Source of the DNA: OMG group bacterium
Lineage (GTDB): Bacteria > Pseudomonadota > Gammaproteobacteria > Pseudomonadales > Azotimanducaceae
Reading direction: 5' to 3'
Length of the DNA: 64,000 nucleotides
Assembly (NCBI GenBank): GCA_012267385.1
Contig: JAAXGW010000026.1
Span: 124,001 to 188,000 of the forward strand
Shown here: piece by piece, positions 1-9,351 of the stretch
Layout: each line of letters opens with the position of its first letter
Numbering within the stretch: position 1 is the first letter of the stretch
Translations under genes and position numbers: made by a program
Notes under the pieces: model-generated
Databases searched by the model: none
What the model was told of the DNA's origin: nothing
Seen by the model: the letters and a program-made list of their open reading frames with translations, nothing else

Positions 1-383
1 CCCATCCCACACCCCGGCGCGGTTAACGTCATCGTAACGTGTACTGTCGTACTCTCGACTCGCACATCGTAGATCAAACCAAGATCGACAATGCTGACTG
101 GAATTTCGGGATCGTGTACCGTACGTAGAGTATCCCAAACTTGTCTGTCGGATACTTTGCCGTCTGCTGGCGGATCGTAGTGTAAGATTTCCGGCTCAAA
201 GCCTAGGGCATCTGCATTTTCGCTTTCAATGCGAGCCATGTTTCCTTTGTAGACGATCGTGTAAGTGCCACCCAAGGCTTGCGTCAAGGTAACAAATACT
301 CCAGCGGGAACAATGACTTTGTCCCCGGTTGGGACTATTCGGGCTTCAACCTCACGTTGAATCGGTAGTAATTTACGTTCCAC
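1..383 (-). CDS. sufT: SufT-type DUF59 (MIP18 family) Fe-S assembly protein, partial (C-terminus outside window)
   Basis: Translating the minus strand from a GTG at 383 gives an uninterrupted frame to the window edge (127 codons seen). It begins VERKLLPIQREVEARIVPTG. The middle carries VHDPEIPVSIVDLGLIYDV, and the last visible residues are LTAPGCGMG. Both are hallmarks of the DUF59/MIP18 family, the second including its conserved cysteine. SufT proteins help mature Fe-S clusters and are commonly the last gene of a SUF operon. The start overlaps the end of sufA by 11 bases, and a GGGGAG ribosome-binding site lies about 13 bases upstream, inside sufA, so translational coupling is likely. The missing 3' end prevents a length check. 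SufE/SufU, if present, would have to lie beyond the window. Confidence 0.88.
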   Translation of the reverse strand, partial: MERKLLPIQREVEARIVPTGDKVIVPAGVFVTLTQALGGTYTIVYKGNMARIESENADALGFEPEILHYDPPADGKVSDRQVWDTLRTVHDPEIPVSIVDLGLIYDVRVESTTVHVTMTLTAPGCGM

Positions 384-741
384 GGATTGAAAAGCTCTCC
401 CCACAGCCACACAGGGTGTCTGCGTTGGGATTTTTGAACTGCAATGCGGAGTTGAGTCCCTCGGTAACAAAGTCTATCTCCGTTCCTTGTAAGATAGGCC
501 AATGCTCAGTAGCGACGATAACCATTACATCGTTGTTGAATTTAAAAACTTTTGTGTTTTGTTTATCTGCCAACTCTGTTGCGTAATTTAACTCGTACAT
601 GAAACCATTACAGCCGGTTTCGACAACATCAAGGACTACTGCACGAGCGTTTTCTCTTTTCAACTGACTTTGAATGTGCTCTAACGCGCGGTCGGTTACG
701 TTTAACTGTGTTGGGTCAAAAGATTCAACTTTCATCGTCAT
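373..741 (-). CDS. sufA: A-type iron-sulfur carrier protein (SufA/IscA/ErpA family)
   Basis: The 122-residue product has the A-type carrier pattern of three cysteines: one in ETGCNGFMYEL (about residue 44) and two in CGCGESF near the C-terminus. These receive a cluster from the SufBCD scaffold and hand it to target apoproteins. The first motif is usually SGCSG(F/Y), so TGCNG is a mild variant. The ATG follows directly on the sufS stop with no spacer. A second ATG two codons in is also possible. SufA, IscA and ErpA cannot be separated reliably by eye; the SUF operon position is why I use sufA. Confidence 0.87.
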   Translation of the reverse strand: MTMKVESFDPTQLNVTDRALEHIQSQLKRENARAVVLDVVETGCNGFMYELNYATELADKQNTKVFKFNNDVMVIVATEHWPILQGTEIDFVTEGLNSALQFKNPNADTLCGCGESFSIRGT

Positions 742-1956
742 TTATTTTCTAAGTATTCTTACAGCAGTTTTCAAGGCTTCATAGAGCCGATCAACGTCTT
801 TCTTTGAATTGTATAGACCAAAAGACGCTCGTACCGTTCCAGGAATACCCAATGCATCCATCAATGGAATCGCACAGTGATGCCCAGTTCGTACCGCGAC
901 ATGTTGTTCGTTCAGGAGAGTTCCTACGTCGTGCGGGTGTGTTCCATCGACTAAGAACGACAATGCCCCGCATTTTTCTGCGGCTGTACCAATAACGCGA
1001 AGTCCGTCGATTTTTAATAATGTATCTGTCGCGTAACTGAGTAGTTGCTCTTCAAATTCGCTTAATCCGCGCGATTGTTGTTGTGCCAAGTATTCGATCG
1101 CGGCGGCTAAACCAATCGCACCGGAAATGTCAGGTGTGCCGGCTTCAAATTTGTGGGGTGGTTCTTGAAAGGTAGTCTTCTCTAAGCTCACGTGTTTGAT
1201 CATTTCCCCGCCACCTTGCCATGGCCCCATCTCTTGTAAGAGTTCGGCTCGACCAAAGAGAATACCGAACCCGGTAGGTCCATACATCTTGTGACTGGAA
1301 AACGCGTAAAAGTCGCAATCTAATTCTTGAACATCTAAATCTACGTGTGCTGCAGCTTGAGCTCCATCAATGACAACTATAGCACCGTTTTCGTGAGCTA
1401 GATCAGTGATTTCGCGAATTGGATTGATCGTACCTAACACATTAGATACGTGAGTCATAGCAACTATCGCCACTTGGTTCGCTCTTAGCAGTTCTCTGAA
1501 GTGGTCAAGGTTCAGAGTGCCATCCGAATTTACTTTCACGGCAAGCAGCTTTGCTCCCATGCATTCACATATCAGTTGCCAAGGGACAAAATTGGAATGG
1601 TGTTCCATTTCTGTGACCAAAACGGTAGTCTGATCGTTCAGAACCGTCGGTGCATAGGTGTAAGCTACAAGATTTAAGCTTTCCGTGGTACCGCGGGTGA
1701 ACAGAATCTGATCGGGAGCAGATGCGTTTACGAATTTCGCCACGGAATTGCGCGCATCCTCGAACATTCCTGTTGCTTCATCACTGATCTGGTGCACTCC
1801 GCGATGCACATTCGCATTGTGTTGCGAGTAGTATTCCACCAATGTGTTGATCACAACATCGGGTTTTTGCGTAGTTGCCGCGTTGTCAAGATATACGATC
1901 GGTTCTCGATTGACGAGCAATGGAAAGTCGCGCTTAGGCGGGACGAATGTTGTCAT
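742..1956 (-). CDS. sufS: Cysteine desulfurase SufS (class II)
   Basis: This 404-residue PLP enzyme releases sulfur from L-cysteine as a persulfide for Fe-S assembly. Visible motifs are VYLDNAATTQKP at the N-terminus, EMEHHSN in the cofactor region, the PLP-lysine motif SSHKMYGPTG (about residue 226) and the persulfide-bearing cysteine in RTGHHCAIPLM (about residue 362). RTGHHC is typical of class II (SufS) rather than class I (IscS) enzymes. Length matches the family. It overlaps the sufD stop by 4 bases and abuts sufA. SufS normally needs SufE or SufU as sulfur acceptor, and neither is visible in the window. Confidence 0.96.
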   Translation of the reverse strand: MTTFVPPKRDFPLLVNREPIVYLDNAATTQKPDVVINTLVEYYSQHNANVHRGVHQISDEATGMFEDARNSVAKFVNASAPDQILFTRGTTESLNLVAYTYAPTVLNDQTTVLVTEMEHHSNFVPWQLICECMGAKLLAVKVNSDGTLNLDHFRELLRANQVAIVAMTHVSNVLGTINPIREITDLAHENGAIVVIDGAQAAAHVDLDVQELDCDFYAFSSHKMYGPTGFGILFGRAELLQEMGPWQGGGEMIKHVSLEKTTFQEPPHKFEAGTPDISGAIGLAAAIEYLAQQQSRGLSEFEEQLLSYATDTLLKIDGLRVIGTAAEKCGALSFLVDGTHPHDVGTLLNEQHVAVRTGHHCAIPLMDALGIPGTVRASFGLYNSKKDVDRLYEALKTAVRILRK

Positions 1957-3056
1957 GATCCATCTACCTTTCGGGGTTGTATTCCCAAAACGCTCGCACC
2001 CTCATCGTGTTCAACAATCTCTGCCAAAAATCCATCCAAGATCAGCTCACGTGATCGATCGTCAGGAATTCCGCGGGTTCTCAAATAAAAGATTTGTTGC
2101 TCGTCTAACTGGCCTGAGGTTGCGCCGTGAGAACATGCCACGTCGTCGGCGTAAATCTCCAATTCTGGTTTGGTAAAGATTGCTGCACCGTCGCTCGTCG
2201 CAATGTTTTTGTTTTGCAGATGTGCGTCTGTTTTTGGTGCGTTGCGAGCAATGTATATTCGCCCGTTAAAGATCGCTCGCGCGGAGTCCCCGACTACACC
2301 ATGAAATTTTTGGTGACTCGTGGCACCCTTAGCTCGATGGTTCACTGCTAGTTGAGTATCCAAATGGGAAGTATCTGCGAGCTTCCAACCGCCGGAAACG
2401 TCTACCCTGGCACCTTCTCCTTCGATGTTGATGACGATATCGTTGCGACGTAGCTGGGCACCGACAGAATATTGCATCATCTTGTAGCTTGAGTTTTCCA
2501 TCACATTAACAGTGAGCGAGTTGTACTCGACGTGAGTAGTCACCGGTTGTATGCGCCGATGAACGAGTTGTCCACCTGGAAGAATCAAACATTCAATGAA
2601 TCTGTTACCACCCGTGGTGTGTTCTAAGATCTCAAGATTTGTGTATTCTTGAACGATAATCAGAATGCGCTCGCAAGAGTCGGATGCCGGGATATGAACC
2701 ATTGGGCATACAGAGTCATTACGTTGGCTCGAAACAATGGCATATCCTCGTTGCGCGCGAAGCAGATTAAGACTAGCCAAGACGTTGTTTGAATTGTTCG
2801 CTATTTGGTTGACATGTTTACGGGCCAAGGATGAAATCTTTGGTGCCCCAAAGTCGCCAATTATTACGCCACTACCATTCTGAGCAGGCAATTCGTTTGT
2901 TTCATCGAATGGATTGTCCAGACGTTCAAGTACCTGTTTCACACTCGTGTACTTCCAAGGATCCTTACGTGGCTGCGGCAACCGCGTATTTTCGATGGTT
3001 TGCTCGATTTGTTTCGCGTCGAGCCACGGTGCGATTTTGACCGGTTGAGAAGTCAT
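1953..3056 (-). CDS. sufD: Fe-S cluster assembly scaffold subunit SufD
   Basis: SufD pairs with SufB and the ATPase SufC to form the scaffold on which Fe-S clusters are built. The C-terminal half carries the beta-helix signature of the SufB/SufD family, including EIYADDVACSHGATSGQLDEQQ and YLRTRGIP. The N-terminal 130 residues are weakly conserved, as is usual for SufD. I choose the ATG at 3056 (MTSQPVKIAPWL), which starts 17 bases after the sufC stop and gives 367 residues. A longer frame from 3101 would overlap sufC by 28 bases and adds 15 residues unlike the family. The 3' end overlaps sufS by 4 bases. Confidence 0.93.
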   Translation of the reverse strand: MTSQPVKIAPWLDAKQIEQTIENTRLPQPRKDPWKYTSVKQVLERLDNPFDETNELPAQNGSGVIIGDFGAPKISSLARKHVNQIANNSNNVLASLNLLRAQRGYAIVSSQRNDSVCPMVHIPASDSCERILIIVQEYTNLEILEHTTGGNRFIECLILPGGQLVHRRIQPVTTHVEYNSLTVNVMENSSYKMMQYSVGAQLRRNDIVINIEGEGARVDVSGGWKLADTSHLDTQLAVNHRAKGATSHQKFHGVVGDSARAIFNGRIYIARNAPKTDAHLQNKNIATSDGAAIFTKPELEIYADDVACSHGATSGQLDEQQIFYLRTRGIPDDRSRELILDGFLAEIVEHDEGASVLGIQPRKVDGS

Positions 3057-3073
3057 GTGAAAAACAGCTTCGG

Positions 3074-3832
3074 CTAAGGGCCGGAGTCCTGCTCTAACCA
3101 AGCGTACCCCATACGTTCGAGGTCGAGAGCTAATGATGCATCGCCGGACTTTACTATGGTGCCATTCAACAATACGTGGACATAGTCGGGAACTACGTGA
3201 TTCAGCAGTCGTTGGTAGTGTGTAACCAATACTACTGCATTGTTGGAATCGCGAAACTCGTTGATTCCTTTTGCAACGACTTGCAGAGCATCAATATCAA
3301 GACCCGAGTCTGTTTCGTCGAGTAACGCGACCTTGGGATCCAAGCAAAGCATTTGTAAGATTTCGTTGCGTTTCTTTTCGCCACCCGAGAATGACTCATT
3401 GACGCCACGCTTCAAAAATTCGGGATTGAAATCCAGTTTGGTGACGAGCGCGCGCATATTCTTGATGAATTCGACCGAGGACAGAGCAGTTTCACCTCGC
3501 TGTTTGCGATGGCTATCAACCGCAGTCTTTAGAAATTCCATGTTGGTTACACCAGGAATTTCAACAGGATATTGAAATGCCAAGAACAGACCAGCGTACG
3601 ATCGTTCTTCTGGTTCTAACTCGACTAGGTTTGTGCCATTAAGTCGTAAATCGCCATTTTCGACAATGTATCCTTCCTGACCAGCAATAGTGTTCGTCAA
3701 CGTGCTCTTACCAGAGCCGTTTGGACCCATAATCGCGTGGATTTCGCCGGGATTTACCTCTAGATTTACTCCGTTGAGAATTTCACGGTCGGCTACTCTT
3801 ACATGTAAATCCGAGACTTCGAGTAGGCTCAA
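3074..3832 (-). CDS. sufC: Fe-S cluster assembly ATPase SufC
   Basis: A 252-residue ABC-type ATPase without membrane segments. It shows Walker [10 protein letters not shown] (about residues 36-44), the signature [11 protein letters not shown] (about 149) and Walker [15 protein letters not shown] (about 170). The SGGEKKR signature and DETDSGLD are specific to SufC. It binds SufB and SufD, and ATP hydrolysis drives the conformational change needed for cluster assembly in the cytosol. The ATG overlaps the sufB stop by 4 bases, so the two genes are probably translationally coupled. Confidence 0.97.
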   Translation of the reverse strand: MSLLEVSDLHVRVADREILNGVNLEVNPGEIHAIMGPNGSGKSTLTNTIAGQEGYIVENGDLRLNGTNLVELEPEERSYAGLFLAFQYPVEIPGVTNMEFLKTAVDSHRKQRGETALSSVEFIKNMRALVTKLDFNPEFLKRGVNESFSGGEKKRNEILQMLCLDPKVALLDETDSGLDIDALQVVAKGINEFRDSNNAVVLVTHYQRLLNHVVPDYVHVLLNGTIVKSGDASLALDLERMGYAWLEQDSGP

Positions 3833-5301
3833 CCCACTGCACCCTCTAAGCTCACCTCTAAGAGTTTCGATGCTTCGACGGCAAATTCCATTGGTAGTTC
3901 GCGAAAGACGTCTCGACAGAAGCCATTAACAATCATGGAGACTGCTTTTTCTGGTTCGATACCCCGTTGTCTACACATGAAAAGTTGATCATCGCTCACG
4001 CGAGTAGTGGTAGCTTCATGCTCAACAATAGCGTCCTGTCGTCTCGATTCAATATAAGGAAACGTATGCGCCGCACATTCAGATCCAATCAGTAGTGAAT
4101 CGCATTGGGTGTAATTGCGAGCGTCTCTTGCACCCGGATTCATACGAACGAGTCCGCGATACGCGTTAGAACTGTGTCCGGCGCTAATGCCCTTTGAAAT
4201 AATCGTACTCTTTGTGTTTCGGCCGATGTGTGTCATCTTTGTACCGGTATCAGCTTGTTGTCGATTATTAGTAAGCGCGACAGAGTAAAACTCGCCGATT
4301 GAATCGTCACCGCGCAGGATCACACTGGGGTATTTCCACGTAATCGCCGAGCCTGTCTCTACTTGCGTCCAGCTAATGTGAGATCGTGCCCCACGGCAGG
4401 TGCCACGTTTTGTCACAAAGTTGTAAATTCCACCAACTCCATTCTCATCACCAGGATACCAATTCTGAACTGTGGAATACTTGATCTGAGCGTCATCGAG
4501 GGCAATGAGTTCAACTACCGCGGCGTGAAGTTGATTTTCGTCTCGCATCGGCGCAGTACAGCCTTCAAGGTAACTCACGTACGAGCCTTCGTCTGCAATG
4601 ATCAGAGTCCGTTCGAATTGCCCAGTGTTCTCTGCGTTGATGCGGAAGTATGTGGACAATTCCATTGGGCATCGAACACCCTTGGGAACGTATACGAACG
4701 ACCCGTCGCTAAATACCGCAGAGTTTAGCGCAGCATAAAAATTGTCTGTTTTGGGTACTACTGAACCCAGATACTTCTTGACCAGATCAGGATGCGACTG
4801 CACAGCTTCGGAAAAAGAACAAAAAACCACTCCGTGCTCTTTTAGCGTTTCCTTAAACGTCGTCGTGATTGACACACTGTCGAAAACCGCATCGACGGCG
4901 ACACGCGGTTGAGAGGGTTCTTCCTCCACACCAGCTAGTATTTTTTGTTCATGGAGTGGTATACCTAGTTTCTTGTAAGTGCGAAGAAGTTCAGGATCAA
5001 CTTCGTCAAGGCTTTTTGGTTTGTCGCCCTTCGGTGCCGCAAAGTAAGAAATCGCTTGGTAGTCTATGGGCGGGAATTTCACATGCGCCCAAGTAGGCTC
5101 TTCCATCTTCTCCCATCTGCGGAGAGCATCTAAACGCCATTCAGTGAGCCATTCTGGTTCGGCTTTTTTTCGCGAGATTTCACGCACAACCTCTTCAGAC
5201 AGTCCAGGAGGTAGCGTTTCGGTCTCAATATCAGTTACAAACCCAGCGGTGTATTCTTTGCTAATGAGTTCTTCGGGGGTAGTAGCTATGTTGTTTGACA
5301 T
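3829..5301 (-). CDS. sufB: Fe-S cluster assembly scaffold SufB
   Basis: A 490-residue SufB, the main scaffold subunit of SufBCD. Recognisable stretches are [59 protein letters not shown] and the C-terminal [23 protein letters not shown]. Length and order match the family. It is the first gene of the minus-strand suf operon. The region upstream (5302-5340) is very AT-rich and could hold the promoter. No iscR-like regulator lies beside it, so how the operon senses Fe-S demand is not evident from this window. Confidence 0.97.
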   Translation of the reverse strand: MSNNIATTPEELISKEYTAGFVTDIETETLPPGLSEEVVREISRKKAEPEWLTEWRLDALRRWEKMEEPTWAHVKFPPIDYQAISYFAAPKGDKPKSLDEVDPELLRTYKKLGIPLHEQKILAGVEEEPSQPRVAVDAVFDSVSITTTFKETLKEHGVVFCSFSEAVQSHPDLVKKYLGSVVPKTDNFYAALNSAVFSDGSFVYVPKGVRCPMELSTYFRINAENTGQFERTLIIADEGSYVSYLEGCTAPMRDENQLHAAVVELIALDDAQIKYSTVQNWYPGDENGVGGIYNFVTKRGTCRGARSHISWTQVETGSAITWKYPSVILRGDDSIGEFYSVALTNNRQQADTGTKMTHIGRNTKSTIISKGISAGHSSNAYRGLVRMNPGARDARNYTQCDSLLIGSECAAHTFPYIESRRQDAIVEHEATTTRVSDDQLFMCRQRGIEPEKAVSMIVNGFCRDVFRELPMEFAVEASKLLEVSLEGAVG

Positions 5302-5467
5302 TTATTTTTTTAAAACTATTAAAGTATATTTTATTGTTGAAAACCGAGTGAAAATTTCGCAAGAGTGGTGAGAAGCCACAAATTGGTATCGCCGCCCGTG
5401 GGGGCTATCTATTCAGTTAAGCCAGTATTACTAGCGATGAAGAACTACATTGGAGTAGATAGATTAG

Positions 5468-5872
5468 CTACCAAACCGCAAAAATTACGCCGGCGATCAC
5501 GCAAAATAGGACACGGTATACTGCCTGAATCACAAGAAGTGCCCAAGAGAAGCCGCAAAACGCACCGTCAGAAATGCTTGAACACGCTATAAATGCAACA
5601 CCAACAATGAGTCCAAACAGAGCTCCTTGTTGCCAGGTATTAATCTCAAGAAGAGAAATTAACCAAGCTATTGCGAGGCACGTGATGAAAGAAGTGACGA
5701 ACGCAATGACAAACGGGACTGCGGAAGGAGTTAAGTCGTACTCGGATGTGCCGAGTGCTCGTAACCACCTCTTACCAAATAAGGGTCCGTACCACAATCC
5801 ACCAAGTACAAAAGACGACAAAGTTGCGACAAGTATGGCCCACCAATTGAGCGCGAGGATGTCAAATGTCAT
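5468..5872 (-). CDS. DUF1761 family small integral membrane protein
   Basis: A 134-residue protein with four hydrophobic segments (about 8-30, 52-72, 84-105 and 112-132). Its opening LNWWAILVATLSSFVLGGLWYGPLFGKRW (positions 5786-5851 of the window) resembles the DUF1761 family, where a short helix is followed by LWY(G/S)PLLFGKxW. Function is unknown for this family. It stands alone between the suf operon and the oppositely oriented gene at 6037, with about 165 bases of non-coding sequence on each side. Confidence 0.75.
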   Translation of the reverse strand: MTFDILALNWWAILVATLSSFVLGGLWYGPLFGKRWLRALGTSEYDLTPSAVPFVIAFVTSFITCLAIAWLISLLEINTWQQGALFGLIVGVAFIACSSISDGAFCGFSWALLVIQAVYRVLFCVIAGVIFAVW

Positions 5873-6036
5873 GGGAAGAACGCTCCTGTGGCCGAATTCA
5901 CTCCATTATAAATCTAAATTAAAATTAATAAAACAAATCGTTTTCCAGTTGACATACGGTTACTTCAGCATTGGTATACATGACTATTTAGCTGTGGCTG
6001 TTGGAGACTTTCGTGAGGTTTGGACACACTAACTAG

Positions 6037-7605
6037 ATGCAACGCTTGATTCAGGTCTTTTCGCGCACCGAAATTATTTCGTTCGCAGTCGCGCTGCTTG
6101 TCGGTGTCGGCTTAAGTCTAATTTTTTGGCAGGTCGTGTCGCCGGCACACCAGAATCAACAGTTAACAGAATCGGCAGAGGGTAGCCACACTTCAACCAG
6201 CATAGCACAATCGACCTCATCAAATACTGTCAATCTGAACAAAATTCTTGAACTCAAGAGTCCAACTGATCGATCTACAGCAATTTACACTCTGGTCGGT
6301 GGGATGAGTGGAGAACAGATCCTTGCGTTACTCAACGAAACTCTCTCCTTTACTGCTTCGACGGCTGTTCAGTCCATGCAGGCTACGCTGTTAGAAGAAT
6401 TGACTTGGGCAGATCCAATAAAGGCAGTGGCCTTCGTAAAGAAGTTCGACCCGCAACGTTCAGTTGATTTAGTCTCTATAGTTTTTGCTGAATGGGCGCA
6501 GTTCAACCTCGATGATGCGTTGCAAGCGACGAGTGAGCTTCACGATGTGATGAAAAACCGAGCGCTTCGGACCGTGTTTTTCAGTAGACCTGATTTAACC
6601 ATTGCAGAACGTATAGCACGCGTAGAACAACATGGTGGGGATCCGACACTGGTGGTGCAGTTAGTTACGGAAGCCTCCGCTCATGAGTCATTGGACCAAC
6701 CAATAACGACCTTTCAGACGATCGTTGCTGATGAAATTGATGATAAACAGCAAATCGCCGCACTTTATAAACTCACGGACTATTGGTACGATCGCGACGG
6801 AATCTCAAGTATTGGTGAGATGCTTGATCGCTTCTATACACAGTTCCAAAACGAATATTCCTTGCTACAAGACTTGGTGGAGATAGTAGCCGCATTCGAT
6901 CCTCAGACAGCTTGGGATCACGTGTTGACACTACCGATTGAAGCACAACGGAAGCTAGCTCCCATGGTCGTGTCAGAGTGGGGAGCAATAGATTTTGAGA
7001 CTGCACACCAAGCAGTCATAGACGCAAACATGTCTTTTGCATTAGGTGTTCTGTTTCAAAGTTTGGCTAGTAGTGATCCGGAGCGGGCATTAGCTGAGAT
7101 CGACCAAGTATCACTTGATTATGGGTTGTCAGTGTTTATGCGGCTTGTCAATCGACTGCCTCGTGATGTAATACTGGACCATTTGGAACACCATGGAAGA
7201 CTTGGTCCGGATACTTCAATGATGGTCAGATTGTTAGTTCAATCTTGGAGTAGTGAAGAGCCGGAGTCGGCGGTGGAGTGGTTGTTGACCAACTTGCCCC
7301 ACTATGATTGGATTGATTCTGAGCATCTACTTCGTGGATTGATCTCATTAGGGTCAATTGATTTAGAACGAGCGTTCACAATCGCGTTGGAACAACCTAA
7401 GGATGAATCCGCATCAGGCATGGAGTATGCACTCATCGTCGAGCTGATGCGAAACGGGCAAATGGAAGGTATCGAACCACTCTTAAAACGTGTGCGAGAA
7501 CCCAAGCAATTTGACGGATATAAAGTGATGGGATTGAATCTGATTGAAATTGGAAAATTCGATGAGGCATTTGCACTAGGCAGTCAGTTGCCTGAATCCA
7601 AATGA
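6037..7605 (+). CDS. Membrane-anchored helical-repeat protein of unknown function, ended by an in-frame TGA
   Basis: The 522-residue product has one N-terminal transmembrane segment (about residues 13-33), a Ser/Thr-rich linker and then about 440 residues of repeats. Each repeat is 30-40 residues with a pattern like W(a/s)xxDPexAlxxv, for example EWAQFNLDDALQA, LTWADPIKAVAF and SWSSEEPESAVEWL. This suggests a TPR/HEAT-like superhelix on the outer face of the inner membrane. It is a paralogue of the next gene. The TGA at 7603-7605 is probably not the ancestral end: the same frame stays open for 69 more codons with repeat-like sequence (see 7606-7815). I do not recognise a named function. Confidence 0.7.
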   Translation: MQRLIQVFSRTEIISFAVALLVGVGLSLIFWQVVSPAHQNQQLTESAEGSHTSTSIAQSTSSNTVNLNKILELKSPTDRSTAIYTLVGGMSGEQILALLNETLSFTASTAVQSMQATLLEELTWADPIKAVAFVKKFDPQRSVDLVSIVFAEWAQFNLDDALQATSELHDVMKNRALRTVFFSRPDLTIAERIARVEQHGGDPTLVVQLVTEASAHESLDQPITTFQTIVADEIDDKQQIAALYKLTDYWYDRDGISSIGEMLDRFYTQFQNEYSLLQDLVEIVAAFDPQTAWDHVLTLPIEAQRKLAPMVVSEWGAIDFETAHQAVIDANMSFALGVLFQSLASSDPERALAEIDQVSLDYGLSVFMRLVNRLPRDVILDHLEHHGRLGPDTSMMVRLLVQSWSSEEPESAVEWLLTNLPHYDWIDSEHLLRGLISLGSIDLERAFTIALEQPKDESASGMEYALIVELMRNGQMEGIEPLLKRVREPKQFDGYKVMGLNLIEIGKFDEAFALGSQLPESK

Positions 7606-7815
7606 CCAGACTATTTTCGTCAGCTCACGTCAACGGGGATCTGGAGGGATTCTGAGCTATTTATTGCAAAAATGTCTGAGCTACCGAACAAAGAGATTCG
7701 CAGCGGTGTTGCGCGCCAAATAATCGGAATCGTAGACATGAAATTTTATCCTAGTAGGCATAGTATCTCGGATACTGACTTACGATACATACGTTCGTTG
7801 ATAACAGAAGACTAG
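7606..7815 (+). pseudogene. In-frame C-terminal remainder of the 6037 gene, separated from it by a TGA
   Basis: After the TGA at 7603-7605 the same frame continues without interruption to TAG at 7813-7815 (69 sense codons). The encoded text includes DYFRQLTSTGIWRDSELFIA, followed by MSELPNKEIRSGVARQIIG and ends RYIRSLITED. It reads as one more repeat unit (hydrophobic helix, W-x-D-x-E, then LPxxxxRS) and a terminal cap, so it belongs to the protein above. A recent nonsense mutation (for example TGG or CGA to TGA), read-through, or a sequencing error would each explain it. TGA is used as a normal stop elsewhere in the window. Confidence 0.6.
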
Positions 7816-7882
7816 AGAATGCAATGGATCAACAGATCGCAATTGGTAAAGGAAAGCTTTCAGTTGTCGAAGCTAGCTTAAG

Positions 7883-9280
7883 ATGAAGTCTGTTCAACGA
7901 TTAACGATAAGCATAGCGGTCGGGTTGACGTTAGGTGGAACTCTCGGTTCGTTGCTGTTCTTAGTTTTTTCTTCGGAGGAACTGCGTTCTCCCGAACCCG
8001 ATAGTGGTGTGCAACATTCCTCCCAATTTGTGGATACAGAAGTCAAATCTGAGGAAAACCAAGAGCCTCAAACATTGAGAATGGATAAGCTCTGGTTCGA
8101 AGACTCTCAAAGCAACAATCTAAAAGATATTAGTACTTTGGTCGCAAACGCTGATAGGAATCAACTACAAACCATGTTCGACCAGGTTTCTACAACACCC
8201 TGGACTCCTCGGATATCGGTCTTTATAAGACTGCTGTTAGGCAACCTAGCACAAGTAGCTCCTTCTGAAGCACTAGACCGAGTCTGGAAGTTTTCTGCAC
8301 CGGGAAAGTTAGAGTTAGTCGATGTCGTTTTTCGAGAATGGTCAACACAGAACGTGCAGGAGGCGTTGACTTCGGCGGGGGAACTGAATCAACCCTACCG
8401 AGATGTTGCCTTTAATGCGATCATTTCTGAACAGGATTCCTTGACTCCTATTAACGCAGGAGAGTATCCATTTTCGGATGCGTTGAAGTCTTTCCTTGAC
8501 AAGCGGGAGGCAGAAGTCGTGATTTTAGGTTTGATGCAAGATCCGACGAAAGCGGCTCTCCAGCTTGTGAACGACGACATAGCTGACCGTGAGCAAATCG
8601 CGCTACTAGACAGAATAGTAGAGGCTTGGCAACCTGACATGGGATTTGAAATTCTCAACATCCTACTTGATCAACTCTACTCCACGGATACCTTACTTGC
8701 GAAAGATCTGGTCGTGCGCGTGATTACTGCCGATCCAGCTTCCGCAGTGGATCACGTTACTTCAGGCAAGCAAGTGAAACGAACTGCAATGCTTGGTCGA
8801 CTTCTGATTGACGATTATTGGTCTGAAATCGGGGCATTACCGACGATGGTCGCGGCTCAGGCACTCGAGGATTTAGGTTGGGGAAACGTGTATTTCTTTG
8901 AATTCTTAGATGTTTGGGGTGCGGAGGATCCGGTGGGAGTGTTGGATCAGCTAGACAAAGTTCCTCGGCACAAGAGACCCTACGCGGTCGGGAAGGCGAT
9001 TAGGCAACTTGCGGAACAAGACATCGGCTCCGCAAGAAGGTGGTTTGAATCGATAAAGTCTGTACCAGGAGCGTTTTCAGAGTTTGCCGAATCAGAATTG
9101 CTACGAGGTTGGGCGGTCGGAGACCCTGAGAGCGCACTTGAGTGGCTCTTGGAAAATTCAAAAGAGCAATCATTGAAGAGGTCGTATTTGATGCCATTCA
9201 TTTTGCGCGAAATTGCTGAAGTCGATCCCGAACGAGCAGCAAAATTGGCACAGGAGCATGGAGTTCGTTTTCCTCGTTGA
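7883..9280 (+). CDS. Membrane-anchored helical-repeat protein of unknown function (paralogue of the 6037 gene)
   Basis: The 465-residue product has an N-terminal transmembrane segment (about residues 8-30), an acidic Ser/Glu-rich linker and then a repeat domain. Shared features with the upstream gene are the same layout and matching stretches such as LELVDVVFREWSTQNVQEAL (compare SVDLVSIVFAEWAQFNLDDAL) and ADREQIALLDRIVEAW. The most regular repeat near the end is GWAVGDPESALEWLLEN. The product ends shortly after ERAAKLAQEHG. The pair and the next gene run in the same direction with short gaps (67 and 71 bases), suggesting one transcription unit. No enzymatic motif is visible; a scaffold or protein-protein interaction role is an inference from the fold. 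Confidence 0.72.
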   Translation: MKSVQRLTISIAVGLTLGGTLGSLLFLVFSSEELRSPEPDSGVQHSSQFVDTEVKSEENQEPQTLRMDKLWFEDSQSNNLKDISTLVANADRNQLQTMFDQVSTTPWTPRISVFIRLLLGNLAQVAPSEALDRVWKFSAPGKLELVDVVFREWSTQNVQEALTSAGELNQPYRDVAFNAIISEQDSLTPINAGEYPFSDALKSFLDKREAEVVILGLMQDPTKAALQLVNDDIADREQIALLDRIVEAWQPDMGFEILNILLDQLYSTDTLLAKDLVVRVITADPASAVDHVTSGKQVKRTAMLGRLLIDDYWSEIGALPTMVAAQALEDLGWGNVYFFEFLDVWGAEDPVGVLDQLDKVPRHKRPYAVGKAIRQLAEQDIGSARRWFESIKSVPGAFSEFAESELLRGWAVGDPESALEWLLENSKEQSLKRSYLMPFILREIAEVDPERAAKLAQEHGVRFPR

Positions 9281-9351
9281 GTTCTGACCTCTCCAAGCAG
9301 TCACCAAGCGAAGAAGAATCTGAGATGATGTTTACAAGGTAGTAGAGGAAA

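Noticed and set aside
5365-6032. Plus-strand frames opposite and beyond the DUF1761 gene
   Set aside because: They run antisense to the four-helix membrane protein or have no start signal, and their products lack any domain.
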